Notes under the pieces: generated by a model
Database searches by the model: none
What the model saw: only the letters and a program-made list of their open reading frames with translations
Told to the model about the DNA's origin: nothing
Shown: positions 17,589 through 24,632 of the stretch, one piece after another
How the letters are laid out: every line of letters begins with the position of its first letter
Numbering within the stretch: the stretch's first letter is position 1
NCBI GenBank assembly: GCA_025937755.1
Contig: JAICQR010000012.1
Location: 1 to 34,410, forward strand
Source: Gemmatimonadales bacterium
GTDB taxonomy: Bacteria > Gemmatimonadota > Gemmatimonadetes > Gemmatimonadales > GWC2-71-9
Reading direction: 5' to 3'
DNA: 34,410 bases
Translations under genes and position numbers: made by a program

Positions 17589-19112
17589 GTGACGTGGCTT
17601 CGTAATGCTTTTCCTGGAACCGTTTACGCCACTCGGCTGCTGCTGGCTGTAGCGGCAGCTACGCTTGCGCTGCCTGGCTCCGCACGGGGACAGGATGATC
17701 TCGCTGGCGTTCGCGCCAACGTCCAGGACTGGTGGGAAACTGCGGCGAACGTGGCACCTGGCAACTGGGGCATCGCGATCGCCGATGAGCGGGGCAACAT
17801 GATCTGGAGCGTCGCGCCCAACGAACCGCTGGTGCCCGCGTCGACCGTCAAGCTCTTCACCACCGGCTTCGCGCGCAGCGTGCTTGGTGGGGACGCCACT
17901 CGCCCTACCCGGATCGTCGGCAGTGGCTGGATTGCACCGGAAACCGGCACCTGGGTTGGTTCGTGGGCGCTCGAGCTCAATGGAGACGTTACCCTTGGCC
18001 GGGGCAGCGCCACCGGGCCTTCACTCCACGACCTGGCCCGCCAGCTCCGCGCCTCCGGTGTGCGGCGCCTGACCGGGCCGCTGGTCCTTCGGAGTGTCTC
18101 GGGTGAGGCCAATGCGACCTGGCCCGAGGTCTGGGCCTCGCGTCACCGCGGGCGCACGTTCGCTCCGCTGGTCGGTCCTGTGACGCTCAATGAGAACGTG
18201 GTCTCGTTCACGGTAAAGCCCGGGTCAGCCTCGGGCCGTCGCGTCATCCTGACCAACACCGCACCTGACGGCATTTCGTCGCTGGTTCGGATTACAGCCA
18301 CCACATACAACGGTCGCCGCAACCGGCTCCGCTTCTCGGCTCAGCCCGACGGCACCTTCCTCATCAGCGGGACGCTCGGCACCCGTGCCGGAACGCGGAC
18401 CTTCCGCACCCCGTCCACTCGGCCGGAAAAGGTGGTCCGCGCCGTCTGGGGCAATGCATTGGCCCAGGCCGGAATCGAGTGGCAGGAGAAGGGTTTCACT
18501 GCGCCGGCGTCGGACGCGCCCATGGCGGTCCTGGCCGAAGTGACGTCGCCCTCGCTCGACTCGGTGGCAAGTGAGGTCAACCGCCGGAGCCTCAACATCG
18601 GCGCAGAACTGCTGCTGCAGTGGGCCGCCGGGCGTGGCCCCGATGCTCCCCGAGCGCTTACGGACCACGTGCACGCCGTAGCCGGCGCTGATGCTCCGGT
18701 GCACCTGGTGGACGGCAGCGGCTTGTCCAACCAGGATCGCGTCGCCCCCTCGACTTTTGTGCAGTACCTGGCCCGGTTCCCACTCACCCAGGGCGGCCGC
18801 AACTTCTCCCAGTTGCTGCCCGCCAATGGCAGTGGCACCCTCAAGCGCCTGCGCATGGGATTGCCGGAGCTGGGCGTAGTGCGTGCCAAGACCGGCACCC
18901 TCAACGACGTGGCGACGGTGGTGGGTTATCTCGGGCGCCCCGATGGTGTCCTGCTGGTATCGCTGATGTACAACGGCAAGCGCACTTCGGCGGCGCGCCA
19001 GCAGCAGTGGGCCCTCTTCCGCACCCTCGGCGCCGATGGCGTCGCCATTCCATCGTTGAGCGATACCCTCGCGACCGACGACGTGCAGCTGGGCGGAGAG
19101 ACGAGCCGGTAG
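17589..19112 (+). CDS. dacB: D-alanyl-D-alanine carboxypeptidase/endopeptidase (PBP4, peptidase S13)
   Basis: A periplasmic class C penicillin-binding protein of 507 aa that trims or opens peptidoglycan cross-links. A signal peptide covers residues about 1-34 ('RLLLAVAAATLALPGSARGQ'). All three active-site motifs are present: S85-x-x-K88 in 'VPASTVKLFTT', S334-L-N336 in 'VNRRSLNIGAELLL', and K434-T-G436 in 'VVRAKTGTLNDVAT'; 'HLVDGSGLSNQDRVAP' is the usual family block before the third. The large insert between the first two motifs (about 100-320) is normal for S13 enzymes. The start is GTG at 17589 with GGGAG 11 nt upstream; a longer frame upstream has no ribosome site. The stop lies within an octamer repeat. 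Confidence 0.93.
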   Translation: MTWLRNAFPGTVYATRLLLAVAAATLALPGSARGQDDLAGVRANVQDWWETAANVAPGNWGIAIADERGNMIWSVAPNEPLVPASTVKLFTTGFARSVLGGDATRPTRIVGSGWIAPETGTWVGSWALELNGDVTLGRGSATGPSLHDLARQLRASGVRRLTGPLVLRSVSGEANATWPEVWASRHRGRTFAPLVGPVTLNENVVSFTVKPGSASGRRVILTNTAPDGISSLVRITATTYNGRRNRLRFSAQPDGTFLISGTLGTRAGTRTFRTPSTRPEKVVRAVWGNALAQAGIEWQEKGFTAPASDAPMAVLAEVTSPSLDSVASEVNRRSLNIGAELLLQWAAGRGPDAPRALTDHVHAVAGADAPVHLVDGSGLSNQDRVAPSTFVQYLARFPLTQGGRNFSQLLPANGSGTLKRLRMGLPELGVVRAKTGTLNDVATVVGYLGRPDGVLLVSLMYNGKRTSAARQQQWALFRTLGADGVAIPSLSDTLATDDVQLGGETSR

Positions 19113-19176
19113 GGCGGCGGGCGGTAGGGCGGTAAAGCGCTAAGGCGCTAAGGCGGTAAGGCGGTAAGGCGGTAAG
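19105..19176 (+). repeat. 8-bp tandem array GCGGTAAG over the dacB stop codon
   Basis: Nine octamer units, the first two degenerate, then GCGGTAGG, GCGGTAAA, GCGCTAAG twice and GCGGTAAG three times. The dacB stop TAG (19110-19112) is in the first unit. Each unit has TAA or TAG, so all three frames are closed on the coding strand. Confidence 0.92.
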
Positions 19177-19183
19177 TGAGCAG

Positions 19184-19218
19184 AACGGGGATCCCGGCAT
19201 AGTGCCTGGATCCCCGTT
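19184..19218. terminator. Bidirectional terminator between dacB and the minus-strand genes
   Basis: AACGGGGATCC (19184-19194) pairs perfectly with GGATCCCCGTT (19208-19218), with an inner GGC/GCC and an ATAGT loop. TTTC follows on the plus strand and the A/T ends suit both directions. It is flanked by octamer arrays in opposite orientation, which could pair and extend the stem greatly. Confidence 0.8.
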
Positions 19219-19225
19219 TCACAGA

Positions 19226-19257
19226 CCTACCGCCCTACCGCCCTACCGCCCTACCGC
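19226..19257 (-). repeat. 8-bp array, four perfect units, ending at a stop codon
   Basis: CCTACCGC is repeated four times. On the minus strand this is GCGGTAGG, and the array begins immediately after the TAG stop (19258-19260) of the small membrane protein gene. It is the inverted partner of the array after dacB. Confidence 0.92.
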
Positions 19258-19482
19258 CTAGGCCTTGCCCCTCGCACCCACAGCGATCAACGCTATGCCG
19301 CCAATGACGGCGATACCGCTGAGAATCGGCGAGATCGGCACGCTCTCCTTCTCGCTGGCCGAGACCTGAACCGGACCCGCGTCAACCACCGTCTTGTCAC
19401 GGGTGAATGAAAATCCGCCCGTCACGAACCCCACGACTCCCAGCACCACCAGCACGAGACCAACGAGCGTGGCAACCTTCAT
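19258..19482 (-). CDS. Small two-TM membrane protein, 74 aa
   Basis: Two hydrophobic helices, residues about 3-24 ('ATLVGLVLVVLGVVGFVTGG') and 50-70 ('ISPILSGIAVIGGIALIAVG'), flank a soluble hairpin with 'TRDKTVVDAGPVQVSASEKE'. The segment 'T.VD.GP.QV.A.E' followed by 'P.SP...G...I' recurs in small membrane proteins of many environmental bacteria, which are annotated only as hypothetical or DUF. It lies 13 bp downstream of the lmo0937-type gene and the two probably share a transcript. The stop abuts an octamer array. Confidence 0.75.
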   Translation of the reverse strand: MKVATLVGLVLVVLGVVGFVTGGFSFTRDKTVVDAGPVQVSASEKESVPISPILSGIAVIGGIALIAVGARGKA

Positions 19483-19495
19483 GCAGCCCCCCGGA

Positions 19496-19645
19496 TCAAA
19501 GTGGGCGTCGACCCTGGATGACGCGAATCAGGACGACGACGATGGCGATGACCAGCAACAGGTGGATCAGGCCGCCGGCGACATAACCCGTGAGCATGCC
19601 CAGCAACCAGAGTACGACAAGGACTATGAAGATGGTCCACAGCAT
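19496..19645 (-). CDS. lmo0937-family small membrane protein, 49 aa
   Basis: The frame reads 'MLWTIFIVLVVLWLLGM', then 'LTGYVAGGLIHLLLVIAIVV' and a basic end 'RVIQGRRPL'. This is the typical lmo0937-family pattern: two short helices joined by a G-x-x-x-GG-x-IH turn, closing with an RxxxGRRP tail. Members are tiny inner-membrane proteins, often near stress genes, with no proven function. GGAGG lies about 5 nt before the ATG on the minus strand, supporting the start. Family call is from the characteristic pattern and length. Confidence 0.85.
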   Translation of the reverse strand: MLWTIFIVLVVLWLLGMLTGYVAGGLIHLLLVIAIVVVLIRVIQGRRPL

Positions 19646-19730
19646 CCGGACCTCCAGGAGATGGGTTGAAGGGGCTTAACCTCACCCCAACGAAGTATGC
19701 CTCTGAAGTCGATCCACCGCCAACCGACGA

Positions 19731-19751
19731 CTTCCCACTTCCCACTTCCCA
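19731..19751 (-). repeat. 7-bp array (CTTCCCA)3 after the HEAT gene
   Basis: Three perfect CTTCCCA units end 6 bp from the stop codon of the HEAT-repeat gene. On the coding strand the unit is TGGGAAG, the same family that is inserted in frame at 28411-28459. Confidence 0.85.
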
Positions 19752-19757
19752 CCAGCC

Positions 19758-21239
19758 TCACCCGACCATGGTCTGCGGCGGATTGCCGAGCGCCTTCGCC
19801 ACCGCATCGCGTACCCGCGCCTCGCGATCGTCGCTGAGACTGCGGAGTGCGGCCTCCGCCTGGGCCGAACCTGAGAGTCCCAGTGCCTCGATCGCGGCGA
19901 TGCGGTTGGCCACCGGCTTACGCGCCAGCAATCGCCCGCCTGGTGCCGCCGCGTTCGCCAGCACCTTGACCGTCTCGGCCGTCCCGATCCGGCCCAGCGC
20001 CAGCAGCATCTCCCTGACAATCTCGGCGTGGGTTTCCTCTTCCACCGCCACGCTGATCGACATCGCCAGCCCGCGGAGCCGGGCGTCGACCTGCTGGACC
20101 AGCGCCAGCCGCACCGCGGGAGACTTGTCCCGCAGCAGCGCTCGAAGCGGCTCCAATCCGCTGGCCACACCGATTCGCGCCAGCGCCACCGCGACCGAGC
20201 GCCGGACTCGCTCGTCCGGGTGCCTGGCATGCTTGGCCAGCCTCGGCACGGCTGCGTCCAGGCGCAGCTCGCCGGCCAGATCGGCCACGTTCCTGACCAC
20301 AAACCATTCGTCGTGCGTCAGCATGTTGACCAGGAGATCGGTGCCTTCGGTCATCTGCCGCAGGGCATCGAAGTAGGCGCGGCGATCCTCCATCCGGTCC
20401 GACGAGGCGAGCAGCGCCAGCAGTGCCTCGGTGGCGCTGGCTCCGACACGCCGCATCACGGCCTGGCCCGCCTGCTTGTGCTCTGCCTGCGGCACCAGCC
20501 GCGCCAGGTTCTCGACCACGGACCTCGGCATCATGCGGCGCATGGCGATGCCGTACGACCGTGACAGCCCGGAAGCTCCCGCGGCCTGCTCCGCTTCGAC
20601 CAGCGTCGCGGCGACATCCAGCACCTCGGGCCACTTCTTTTCGTCGGCCAGGCGATCGACCGCGCGCACCACCTCGTTCAGGCGGTCTGCCACGGAGGGA
20701 TCGCGTGGTGCCGCCCGGATTGCCGTCAGGTGGTCCGGCAACTCGGCGCGCTGCCGCTCGATACCGGAGGACATGGCCGGCACTCCGGGACCGGCCACTC
20801 CCTCGTGGACGTTCCAGTCGCCGGCCACATCGAGATTGTCGGGGGCAGGTGGCGCCAGGACCAGGATCGACCGAACCGCGGCGGGAAGCGAACCGGCCAT
20901 CAACTGCAGCGATTCAAAGGTGCGGGGCGGTTTCCCCAGCATCCGCACCACGTCCAGGAGCTGGGCCACCGTCGCGGTTCCGGCGAGCCTGAGTTCGCCG
21001 ATGCCACGGTCCAGCAAGTGGGTGCGGAGCGCCCCCACCAGCGGCAACTGGTCCAGCACCGGCACGCCATACACTCGAAGACCGCGGTCGTTTGCCCGCA
21101 GGTCGAGTCCCCGACCTCCGATCGCGGCCAGCAGTTTCCGGTACTGAGCCGCCTGCTCTGCCCGCGCCTCCGGCCGATCACGCAGGAGCATGATCATCGA
21201 GGCCAGTTCGAAGGCGACTTGTCCGGGGGCGCTCAGCAT
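19758..21239 (-). CDS. HEAT-repeat protein, 493 aa
   Basis: A cytoplasmic solenoid without signal peptide. The C-terminal half (about 260-490) carries HEAT units such as 'LVNMLTHDEWFVVRNVADLAG', 'DAAVPRLAKHARHPDERVRR', 'LEPLRALLRDKSPAVRLAL' and 'AALRSLSDDREARVRDAVAKA', the pattern of PBS-lyase-type HEAT repeats. The N-terminal third ('FELASMIMLLRDRPEARAEQ', 'GLRVYGVPVLDQLPLVGALR') is a different helical domain seen in HEAT proteins of the same style, possibly a ligand or partner module. No catalytic residues are evident; a scaffold or regulatory role is inferred. It is divergent from the M28 peptidase, with 152 bp between the start codons. Confidence 0.85.
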   Translation of the reverse strand: MLSAPGQVAFELASMIMLLRDRPEARAEQAAQYRKLLAAIGGRGLDLRANDRGLRVYGVPVLDQLPLVGALRTHLLDRGIGELRLAGTATVAQLLDVVRMLGKPPRTFESLQLMAGSLPAAVRSILVLAPPAPDNLDVAGDWNVHEGVAGPGVPAMSSGIERQRAELPDHLTAIRAAPRDPSVADRLNEVVRAVDRLADEKKWPEVLDVAATLVEAEQAAGASGLSRSYGIAMRRMMPRSVVENLARLVPQAEHKQAGQAVMRRVGASATEALLALLASSDRMEDRRAYFDALRQMTEGTDLLVNMLTHDEWFVVRNVADLAGELRLDAAVPRLAKHARHPDERVRRSVAVALARIGVASGLEPLRALLRDKSPAVRLALVQQVDARLRGLAMSISVAVEEETHAEIVREMLLALGRIGTAETVKVLANAAAPGGRLLARKPVANRIAAIEALGLSGSAQAEAALRSLSDDREARVRDAVAKALGNPPQTMVG

Positions 21240-21270
21240 GGATATGGGATGGTCGTCGGCATGGGAGAAT

Positions 21271-21374
21271 TTGACAAGTGTAGGCCGGTTCCGTGGTTAC
21301 GGCAATCCGTGGGGCGTCTATATTACTGACATCGGTGCGTCCTTCTTCCAACTTCGACCCGCCATTCGGGCGGG
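21271..21374. promoter_or_regulatory. Divergent promoter region of HEAT gene and M28 peptidase
   Basis: For the minus strand, TTGCCG (complement of 21300-21305) and TACACT (complement of 21277-21282) are separated by exactly 17 bp. For the plus strand a TATATT -10-like box lies at 21319-21324 with a poor -35, while a perfect TTGACA at 21271-21276 lacks a matching -10. A hairpin CCCGCC/GGCGGG (21358-21374) sits in the peptidase leader. None is proven. Confidence 0.4.
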
Positions 21375-21391
21375 GGTGAGATATCAGCGAT

Positions 21392-22675
21392 ATGCGTAGT
21401 GTGTTGTTTGCCGGGGTAGCCCTTCTGCTGTCCATCGCCGGACCAGCCGCCGCCCAGCGAGCAGTGCCGGTTCCTTCAGATCTCGTCGCCGACGTGAAGT
21501 TCCTCTCCGACGACGCCCTTGGGGGCCGCCTCACCGGTACCGCCGGCGCGGACAGCGCCGCTGCCTACCTCGCACGGCGTTTCGCCGAGGTGGGCCTGCA
21601 GCCCGGCCGGGGAGGCTGGTTCCAGGATTTTCCCATGGACGCCAGTGCTCCTGGGGCCCGGCAGGCTCGGCAGGAAGGCGCCCGGGGCCGGAACGTTATC
21701 GGAATTCTGCCGGGCGTGGACCCGGCGCTCCGCGATGAGGTCGTCGTGGTCGGCGCCCACTACGACCATCTTGGCGGTGGGCACTTCGGCAGCCTCGACC
21801 CCGACAGCACCGGCGCCGTGCACAATGGCGCCGATGACAATGCCTCCGGCACCGCTGCGCTGGTGCAGATCGCCCGCCAACTGCAGACCATGCCTCCGCG
21901 ACGGACGGTGGTCTTCATCGCCTTCGCGGGCGAGGAGCTGGGATTGCTGGGCTCCTCCTGGTACGTCAAGCACCCGGTGTATGAGTTGAACGAGACCGTC
22001 GCGATGGTCAATCTCGACATGGTGGGTCGGCTCCGCGACGGGCGTCTCATCGTGTACGGCACCGCCACCGCCACCGAATTCCCCGCCCTGCTCGACTCGC
22101 TCAACTGGTACCAGGGCTTCGACCTGAAGAAGCAGGGCGACGGCTACGGCCCCAGTGATCAGTCATCGTTCTACGCCGCGAAGATACCGGTGCTGCATGT
22201 CTTTACCGACCTCCACGCCGATTATCACCGCACCACCGACGACTGGGAAAAGCTCAACTTCGAGGGCCTGGCACGGGTCTCCGAGTTCACCGCCGGCATC
22301 GCGTCGGCGATTGCGGGCCGCACCGCTCCACTCACCTTTGTCGAATCGGCTGCGCCAAGCCACATGGCCCTGGTCGCGCCTGGCGGTACCTCGCCTGCCA
22401 CGCCCGGTTATGGTGCATACCTCGGCACCATCCCCGACATGTCCGAGAGTCCCGGCGGCGTTCGGCTGATGGGCGTGCGCAGCGGCAGCCCCGCGGATTC
22501 CGCAGGACTCAAGGCCGGTGACATTATCGTGAGGATCGGCGAGCACGAGGTTTCCGACCTTCAGGCGATGACGGTCGCCCTCCGCTCCTACAAGCCGGGT
22601 GATTCGGCTGACATCGTGATCCGGCGCGACGAGGAGACGGTGACCACGCAGGCCACCTTCGGCAGTCGGGACTGA
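21392..22675 (+). CDS. Secreted M28 zinc aminopeptidase with C-terminal PDZ domain, 427 aa
   Basis: A signal peptide (about 1-21, 'VLFAGVALLLSIAGPAAAQ') sends it to the periplasm or outside. The co-catalytic zinc site is complete: H123 in 'VGAHYDHLG', D148/D149 in 'NGADDNASG', E181/E182 in 'FAGEELGLLGS', D209 in 'NLDMVGR' and H279 in 'HADYHRTTDD'. A PDZ domain (about 345-425) follows, with 'LGTIPDMSESPGGVRLMGV', 'GSPADSAGLKAGDIIVRIG' and 'VTVALRS'-like end; it probably binds peptide C-termini or regulates access. The architecture M28 plus PDZ is common in Gemmatimonadota- and Bacteroidota-like genomes. It starts a seven-gene plus-strand run; the GAF gene follows after 3 bp. Confidence 0.93.
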   Translation: MRSVLFAGVALLLSIAGPAAAQRAVPVPSDLVADVKFLSDDALGGRLTGTAGADSAAAYLARRFAEVGLQPGRGGWFQDFPMDASAPGARQARQEGARGRNVIGILPGVDPALRDEVVVVGAHYDHLGGGHFGSLDPDSTGAVHNGADDNASGTAALVQIARQLQTMPPRRTVVFIAFAGEELGLLGSSWYVKHPVYELNETVAMVNLDMVGRLRDGRLIVYGTATATEFPALLDSLNWYQGFDLKKQGDGYGPSDQSSFYAAKIPVLHVFTDLHADYHRTTDDWEKLNFEGLARVSEFTAGIASAIAGRTAPLTFVESAAPSHMALVAPGGTSPATPGYGAYLGTIPDMSESPGGVRLMGVRSGSPADSAGLKAGDIIVRIGEHEVSDLQAMTVALRSYKPGDSADIVIRRDEETVTTQATFGSRD

Positions 22676-22678
22676 GCC

Positions 22679-23134
22679 GTGCCCGTCCTCCGGTCCGAAC
22701 GCATCGTTGCGGCCCTGCGTGGCGCCTTCGCCCGGGATGCCGGACGCCAGGAACTGCTCCAGCTGGCCGCCGACCGGATCCAGGCCGCCGGCGCGCCGTA
22801 CACCTCGGTCTACATGTACATGCTTGCCGGTGATGACCTGGTGCTCGAGGCCCACGCCGGCCGCGAAACCGAGCACACTCGCATCGCCGTGGGCCACGGC
22901 GTCTGCGGCACGGCGGTCGAGCAGAAGGCGGACCAGAACGTTCCCGATGTCCGCGCCATCGACAACTACATCGCGTGCAACACGTGGACCCGGTCTGAGC
23001 TGGTGGTGCTCATCCGGCGAGGCGACTTGATCCTGGGCCAGATCGACGTGGACAGCGACGTGCCGGACCCGTTCACACCGGACGAGGAAGCGGAAGTGAA
23101 ACAGGTCGCCGACGCACTCGCCGTATTGCTGTAG
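22679..23134 (+). CDS. GAF-domain protein related to free methionine-(R)-sulfoxide reductase, 151 aa
   Basis: A single GAF domain. The motifs 'VGHGVCGTAVEQKADQNVPD', 'IDNYIACNTWTRSELVV' and 'GQIDVDSDVPDPFTPDEE' match the fRMsr family (GxGVCGxA, HIACD..S.SEI, G.lDiDS....F). fRMsr reduces free methionine-R-sulfoxide with three cysteines. Here C76 (GVC) and C100 (IAC) are kept, but the third, usually about ten residues before GVC in an 'ACIRI' context, reads 'HTRIA' and is missing. It may use C76 as resolving cysteine or be a sensor only. The start is GTG at 22679, 3 bp after the peptidase stop; no better ATG exists. Confidence 0.8.
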   Translation: MPVLRSERIVAALRGAFARDAGRQELLQLAADRIQAAGAPYTSVYMYMLAGDDLVLEAHAGRETEHTRIAVGHGVCGTAVEQKADQNVPDVRAIDNYIACNTWTRSELVVLIRRGDLILGQIDVDSDVPDPFTPDEEAEVKQVADALAVLL

Positions 23135-23154
23135 GGGCGACGCACAGGAGACCC

Positions 23155-23988
23155 ATGGAGGAGACCTTCCGCCGTGACATTCGCGGCGTGTCGTTATTCG
23201 AGCGTCGGGTTGGGGAGGGACCGCCGGTCGTGGTGCTGCACGGCGGGCCGGGCGCAGACCATGCGTACCTCCGCCCCGGCTTCGATGCGCTCGCCTCCGG
23301 TCGGACCCTCATTTACTACGACCAGCGCGGCGGGGGCCAGTCGCCCGTGCCGCGCGACACACCGGTGGGATGGCAGGAGCAGGTGGCCGATCTCGAGGCG
23401 CTGCGTGAAGTGTGGGGCTTGCCGTCGCTGACACTCGCCGGCTACTCCTGGGGCGGACTGCTTGCCATGCTGTACGCCATCCATCATCCGGAACAGGTCG
23501 AACGGCTGGCGCTGGTCTCGCCAGCGCCAACCTGGCGCGAGGCGCGCAACGAATTCGAGGCCGAGTTCTCAACCCGCAACATGTCTCCCGAGCTGCAGGC
23601 CGAACGGACACGGCTGCGCGAGAGTGGACTCCGCGAGCGCGACCCCGACGCCTTTGCCCAGCGGCTGTTCGAGCTGAGCGTAATGCCCTACTTCCACGAT
23701 CCCGCCAATGCGACCCGGCTGACGCCCTTCCGTATCACCGGCCGCACCCAGCAGGAAGTCTGGAATAGCCTGGGCGACTACGATCTCCGCTCCGCCCTGC
23801 GGGGACTTCGGCTTCCCGCGGTCGTGGTGCATGGCGAGTCCGATCCGATCCCGCTGGCCACGGCTCGCATGACTGCCGAATGCCTCACTGCCGAGCTGCA
23901 CGCCATCCCCGAGTGCGGCCACGTGCCTTATGTGGAGCAGCCCGAGGCATTCGTGCGGAATCTCGACGGATTTCTGCCTCGCTCGTGA
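23155..23988 (+). CDS. Alpha/beta hydrolase, proline-iminopeptidase-like (S33), 277 aa
   Basis: Cytoplasmic, no signal peptide. 'VVVLHGGPGADHAYLRP' carries the HGGPG oxyanion motif of proline iminopeptidases, followed by 'YYDQRGGGQSP' (family DQRG.G.S). The nucleophile is S98 in 'AGYSWGGLLAM', the acid D230 in 'HGESDPIP' and the base H256 in 'PECGHVPYVEQP'. The triad is complete, so it is probably an active peptidase or esterase acting on small N-terminal-proline peptides or related amides; substrate is inferred. It sits downstream of a secreted aminopeptidase, consistent with peptide use. The next gene overlaps its stop by 4 bp (GTGA). Confidence 0.88.
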   Translation: MEETFRRDIRGVSLFERRVGEGPPVVVLHGGPGADHAYLRPGFDALASGRTLIYYDQRGGGQSPVPRDTPVGWQEQVADLEALREVWGLPSLTLAGYSWGGLLAMLYAIHHPEQVERLALVSPAPTWREARNEFEAEFSTRNMSPELQAERTRLRESGLRERDPDAFAQRLFELSVMPYFHDPANATRLTPFRITGRTQQEVWNSLGDYDLRSALRGLRLPAVVVHGESDPIPLATARMTAECLTAELHAIPECGHVPYVEQPEAFVRNLDGFLPRS

Positions 23989-24632
23989 ATCCCATCGCCT
24001 CTCCTTTCGCCGAGGCATTGCAGGATGTGCCGGCGAAGCGCTTCCCCGCCATTCGTGAAGCACTGGAAGCGTCCGACCGCGACGCGCGCGACCGGGACGC
24101 GTTCATGGTGACCCGTCCCGCCGTCGAGCTTCTGCGAGACCTCCGGCCGGAGGAAGGCCTGGGTGAGTCCATCGACCAGCTCGCCGCCTTCCTGCACCAC
24201 GCCTACCTGCACTGGACCGATGGCGAACGCGTGGATGAGATCGGCGACCGCCAGCTGACCGCGCTGCTGGCGGTCGAACCGGATCGGACATCAGTACCGA
24301 GCTCGGCGCGATACAGTCGCCTCCCCGAGCGTGTGGTCTGGGCCGAGGTCATCGAGGGTCAGCCTCCGGAGCCGCTCCACGGCTGCTCCATCTACGTCGA
24401 GCCCGACGGTGCCCTTCGGGTGCTGGGCATCTTCGGGCTGCATCCCAGTCGTCCCGGGTTCAGTGTGGTCGAGGCTGCGGGCCCCCGCGCCGAGCGGCTC
24501 GCGCGCGAGGATGGCACCCCGCTGTTCGGGCCCCGGCTCGCCGGCGGCGAAGTGGCCGGGTTGCACTCGATCGCCGGGCAGGAGGAACTGCTCGAGCTGG
24601 GCTGGCGTCTGCAGGCCCAGGCAGACGCATGA
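23985..24632 (+). CDS. Unrecognised protein, 215 aa
   Basis: I do not recognise this family. The GTG at 23985 overlaps the hydrolase stop, and the stop overlaps the polX-like ATG (ATGA), so it is locked between two genes by translational coupling. No signal peptide or TM segment. The N-terminal half is helical and charged ('FPAIREALEASDRDARDRDA', 'VELLRDLRPEEGLGESIDQL', 'AAFLHHAYLHWTDGERV'), the C-terminal half is mixed with strands ('CSIYVEPDGALRVLGIFGLH', 'SRPGFSVVEAAGPR'). Two His residues in 'LHHAYLHW' and several Asp/Glu could bind metal but nothing decisive is seen. Codon use resembles its neighbours. A role linked to the repair-type genes that follow is only suggested by position. Confidence 0.75.
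   Translation: MNPIASPFAEALQDVPAKRFPAIREALEASDRDARDRDAFMVTRPAVELLRDLRPEEGLGESIDQLAAFLHHAYLHWTDGERVDEIGDRQLTALLAVEPDRTSVPSSARYSRLPERVVWAEVIEGQPPEPLHGCSIYVEPDGALRVLGIFGLHPSRPGFSVVEAAGPRAERLAREDGTPLFGPRLAGGEVAGLHSIAGQEELLELGWRLQAQADA

Noticed and set aside
17305-19257. Octamer arrays as a CRISPR array.
   Set aside because: Units of 8 bp without spacers and no cas gene nearby; they are direct tandem repeats.
21271-21299. Plus-strand promoter built on the perfect TTGACA at 21271.
   Set aside because: No acceptable -10 at 16-18 bp (the sequence reads TGGTTA), so it is not called as such.
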